Shown here one piece after another: positions 60,801 to 64,000 of a DNA stretch of 64,000 bases. The notes beneath the pieces were generated by a model. That model was not told the origin of the DNA and ran no database searches. It saw only the letters and a program-made list of their open reading frames with translations. Position 1 is the first letter of the stretch. Each line of letters starts with the position of its first letter. This DNA comes from Hymenolepis diminuta (Eukaryota > Platyhelminthes > Cestoda > Cyclophyllidea > Hymenolepididae), in assembly GCA_900708905.1 (NCBI GenBank), contig CAADRB010000040.1:1047265-1111264 (forward strand), written 5' to 3'. The position numbers were made by a program, and so were the translations under genes.

Positions 60801-61611
60801 ATGAAATCGTTGAAACTTTCGAATGTTTTTCTTTTTGAAAGGCAGATTTTTATTTAAGAGCGAGTTTGGTCATTGACACAGATGGAATAAAATTAGACAT
60901 TATAAAGTTTAATTTAAAATTTTTTCATAGAATATATTTTTTTATCTTTGCTATTATCTTATGTTCAAGAAGCAAGTACGTCAAAAGTTAAAAAAATGAA
61001 AAATGGTTCCTTTTGTAATTGCTTAAAATTTTATATTAAAATACGTGAAATATACATATATTTCAAATTGTATGTTCTCAAAATTGAAACAAATAAAAAC
61101 TTACATCATCTTGGAAACATTTTTGAATAAACCAGAAACCGTATTGCAGGGCATAGGAAAAAGTCACGAATAAATTTTATTTGGTAATTCATTTATGCCA
61201 TTGCTCTGTTTAGAATAATTAAAGATTGATTTTATTTAAAATCTTTAATTTCCTTATTAAGCCTATTGTTGTTATGAATCATTTATATTGATTTTCAGGA
61301 ATGTATATTATTTTAACTTGTTTTGCTTTTGCTTGTAAATGATAACTTGCTCTATGAACTCATCTTAAACAATAATTTAATAGTATAGTTAGGCATTTTT
61401 GTGTTATTCCAATTAATTCCTAAACTTGTTTCCTTTCTTAAAGGCAAAGGCAAAGGAAAAGGAAATTACTTTAAATAATGATAAGGGAAATGGCAGAGTT
61501 CTAATACTGTCAAGTAACAGTTGATAATCACAAATGCCCACCTCCTTGTTGAATAGTTATCCATATTTAGATTTAAGTGCCGAACAATAGTTGGTTCATT
61601 TGTGAAAATAA
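57871..61611. other. AT-rich DNA with no recognised gene
   Basis: Short frames only; nothing supported. Confidence 0.4.
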
Positions 61612-61998
61612 TCATATTAAGATTTTAAGTCCTATTTCATCAGAAAGAGAGGTTCGCAAAGTACAAAAGTAAATTTTGATGCATTTGATGTGATTTTTAT
61701 CCAACTTTAAATTTTGTTGTTTAATCATGAAGTTCATAATCAAAAATATAACATTTAGAAATGTCCGTTTTTCCTCCAGCATTTGCTGTAACCAGTTTCG
61801 ATTTCTTATGACTAGAAACTGAATTAGGCTAAAGTTCAGAGGGATTTTGGAACAGCTCAATTTGCCCTTGCAAGCAATATGGAGATACGGGCATTTGTGG
61901 CAAATTTTTCCATGAAAAGTCTGATTCTTCTTATAATTGCATCGCCAATTATTAAAAGCAAATTTCGATTTATTCCCGTACCAAAGTAAGGAACACAT
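61612..61998 (-). CDS. Hypothetical 128-residue ORF with a Cys/His-rich segment
   Basis: The minus-strand ATG frame begins MCSLLWYGNKSKFAFNNWRC. Between residues about 20 and 50 it has several Cys and His (WRC, HGKICHKCPYLHIACKGKLSC). This loosely resembles a FLYWCH-type zinc finger (WRC...CKGKL), but the spacing is longer than usual for that family. The C-terminal half is Ile/Phe/Lys-rich and may be chance extension in AT-rich DNA. A frame of this length is only marginally unexpected here. It could be an exon, a transposon-derived fragment or noise. Confidence 0.25.
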   Translation of the reverse strand: MCSLLWYGNKSKFAFNNWRCNYKKNQTFHGKICHKCPYLHIACKGKLSCSKIPLNFSLIQFLVIRNRNWLQQMLEEKRTFLNVIFLIMNFMIKQQNLKLDKNHIKCIKIYFCTLRTSLSDEIGLKILI

Positions 61999-63730
61999 CC
62001 AAATCAGTTAGGTCATACAAACCCTGTATCAGATATATTACATCCACAGTTACTGATTGCTTATTTTATCCAATCCCTGCTTTTTAACTTATATAGGTAT
62101 TCTTTTGGTTTTTGGTATAAATCTTCTTTAAATGATGTATTGTTGTTCTCGTTAGAGATGGCACGAATGCATCGTATTAAAACCCACAAAGATTAATTTT
62201 TGACGCAGTAAGTTAGCTTAGAGATCGTCCAGCGGAAAAGCAAGGATATCATATAAATCCAAATGCAAAATCCGAAGCAAATAATGTTATATCAGTACAT
62301 AAGAAACATAAAGTGCTTCACATTTCCGAAATAAAATGACGTAAATTAGCTTATCCGTAGTGCGTTTTCATGGTTTTGTTTATTAACATTTTTTTTTTAT
62401 TTCAGAAGGATTGCGGTTTCAACGCAAAAGTTAAAAAGTGCTTCGAAACCCAGCCACTTCAAAGAATGAGCTGACTTTGTCGATTAAACCCCAAACACAA
62501 ATTATCTGAGAATCACGACCCTGAATTGAGTATTTAAGCGAAACTCTTTTGATAGGGAAAAGATTGCCAAACCAAAATAGTCACAAGATATATGAGGAAA
62601 AATTTCTCGACGGATCCATTTGTCCTGTAATTAGCACTAATTTATTTTTAATGCTTTTTAACTATTTAATTTGAAAAAGGTGCAGATTTGTTTAGGACGG
62701 AACATTTAAGTGCATTTACAATAATCCAAAATGTAATATTTAGTCTTTTAAAACACAATTTGATGTTTTAAGCAGTTGGCAAGTTATTAGCGAAATATAA
62801 AAAATTGTACAACTTTTTCAAATTAAATATATTTAAATCTAAAAGCGTTGAATTGCATGAACTACGTTTGCATTTTATTGTGACAAATAATTACGTAAAC
62901 TTAATGGAAAAGATTGAGCTAAAACAAAAAAATATATAAATGTTAATAAAACAATGGCCTTATAATAGTTTTTTAAATGTGAATTTCCTTTTTTTGCAAA
63001 AATTTCTGATTTTAAAAATAAAGAACTTTAGTTAGTGCAGATTTCAACGTTGGGCCAAATTAAGTTGCGGTTTTCTCTAACTTGAAACCATATTATAACG
63101 TTCTATTAAAATGAGAGTTTGCATTATATGGTCACCCTCTTTAGCGGAAGAATATTTAAGAAATGCTCGAAAATTACAATTTTAAAATTAATAATTTAAC
63201 AATAAATTTGTAATGTTCGAGTTCTTTGTATTTATTATGAAATATGAAGAATTTTTATTTAAGTTACCGAACAAGCTAGTATTTTTTAATTAAAGTGACT
63301 TTATTTATACTGGAGTTTGAGAAAAGATCAATTCTAACCAAATTAAATGATCGAAATGAAAGATTGATCTGTCGCTTTGGGATTATCTGAGCATTTAGGA
63401 TTTTCTCTCTTAAGAGCTTATAGTATTTACCATCGAATTTCTAAAACTTTTCCTCTTCTTTCATAGAGTATTTCGTAAATATGCAAACATTTTCATGAAA
63501 TTTTGAATAAAAAAGAACAGACATTTATATTTAACGATATTTTGTGTGGCTTATTACAGATTTGTCATGCACTCAGTATTAATTTCCTAAAATTAGGCTT
63601 TTAAGATATAGTATTGATACAGTAATAAATATATATTAGCGAAAGTTAATTTAAAATTTCTCGTTAATAAGCAAGGGAATTACGATTTACAAAATCTGAA
63701 TTCTGAGCTGGTCATTGAATGCATATTCTA
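61999..63730. other. AT-rich DNA with no recognised gene
   Basis: Nothing supported. Confidence 0.4.
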
Positions 63731-63862
63731 CTAACTGAATCCGGAAATCGAAAGGAACATCTCTTCGGGCGCTGCAATTTTATCCTCTTTCCATATCCTC
63801 CATTGAAATTCGCCCGATTTTAGTTGCTCTTCCGAAATGAACGATGGTAAAATTATCCGCAT
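63731..63862 (-). CDS. Coding-like minus-strand segment, possible terminal exon
   Basis: A G+C-richer island reads on the minus strand from an ATG at 63862 to a TAG at 63731-63733. It starts MRIILPSFISEEQLKSGEFQ and continues WRIWKEDKIAAPEEMFLSIS. The frame is also open upstream to about 63915. The residue mix is typical of a soluble protein and unlike the AT-rich background translations. It could be the last exon of a minus-strand gene lying to the right of the window, or a decayed fragment. Confidence 0.3.
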   Translation of the reverse strand: MRIILPSFISEEQLKSGEFQWRIWKEDKIAAPEEMFLSISGFS

Positions 63863-64000
63863 TACCGGGGGTTTATAAGGGATAATATATATTATATAAT
63901 ACTAAACGTAACATGTTCTTTGAAAATTCGACCCAACCATAAACTTTTAAGTTAATTTGGGACAAAAATATTACTCTTTTCTTTTAACAAATGCAAAATA
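63863..64000. other. AT-rich end of window
   Basis: Contains a short TATATTATATAAT run; nothing else seen. Confidence 0.4.

Noticed and set aside
1..64000. Prokaryotic reading of the window (operons, ribosome binding sites, CRISPR, defence systems)
   Set aside because: Spliced genes with GT-AG introns, very low coding density and a mariner element show a eukaryotic nuclear genome; no direct-repeat/spacer array was seen.

Overview
The window reads as nuclear DNA of an animal. It has spliced genes, long AT-rich non-coding stretches, a cut-and-paste transposon relic and one 50-N scaffold gap. One gene is certain: SLC25A46, the outer-mitochondrial-membrane member of the mitochondrial carrier family. 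Its first six introns are only about 30-41 bp, followed by two of about 5 kb. Mini-introns crowded at the 5' end are characteristic of parasitic flatworms (trematodes, cestodes), so a platyhelminth is the best guess, perhaps a tapeworm. The placement is inference, not proof.

Layout. 1-1356: upstream DNA. 1357-13161 (+): SLC25A46 in nine exons. Intron 7 holds a diverged tandem duplication (3.3-4.8 kb) and an antisense ORF broken by one stop (5.07-5.55 kb). Intron 8 holds a copy of a dispersed repeat whose second copy lies downstream of the gene. 13.2-20.5 kb: downstream and intergenic DNA with old repeats and one unusually long unidentified ORF (18.5-19.0 kb). 20517-21875: a dead mariner element with both inverted repeats and TA target duplication, interrupted by a scaffold gap that appears to be an assembly error. 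From about 22 kb the DNA becomes visibly more AT-rich to the end of the window.

The AT-rich two thirds has no complete recognisable gene, but it is not empty. It contains scattered islands with higher G+C that read like coding sequence. One is a probable first coding exon with a strong splice donor at 24.6 kb. Another is a stretch with a class I methyltransferase motif at 32.9 kb. Extended decayed coding sequences lie at 27.6-29.3 kb (+) and 56.8-57.9 kb (-). Several shorter segments are also present. Most are broken by one or a few stops or by frame changes. I read them as exons of genes I cannot assemble and as decayed gene copies.

No operon, CRISPR array, rRNA, convincing tRNA or defence-type system is visible. 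Apart from the carrier gene and the mariner, functional calls here are tentative.
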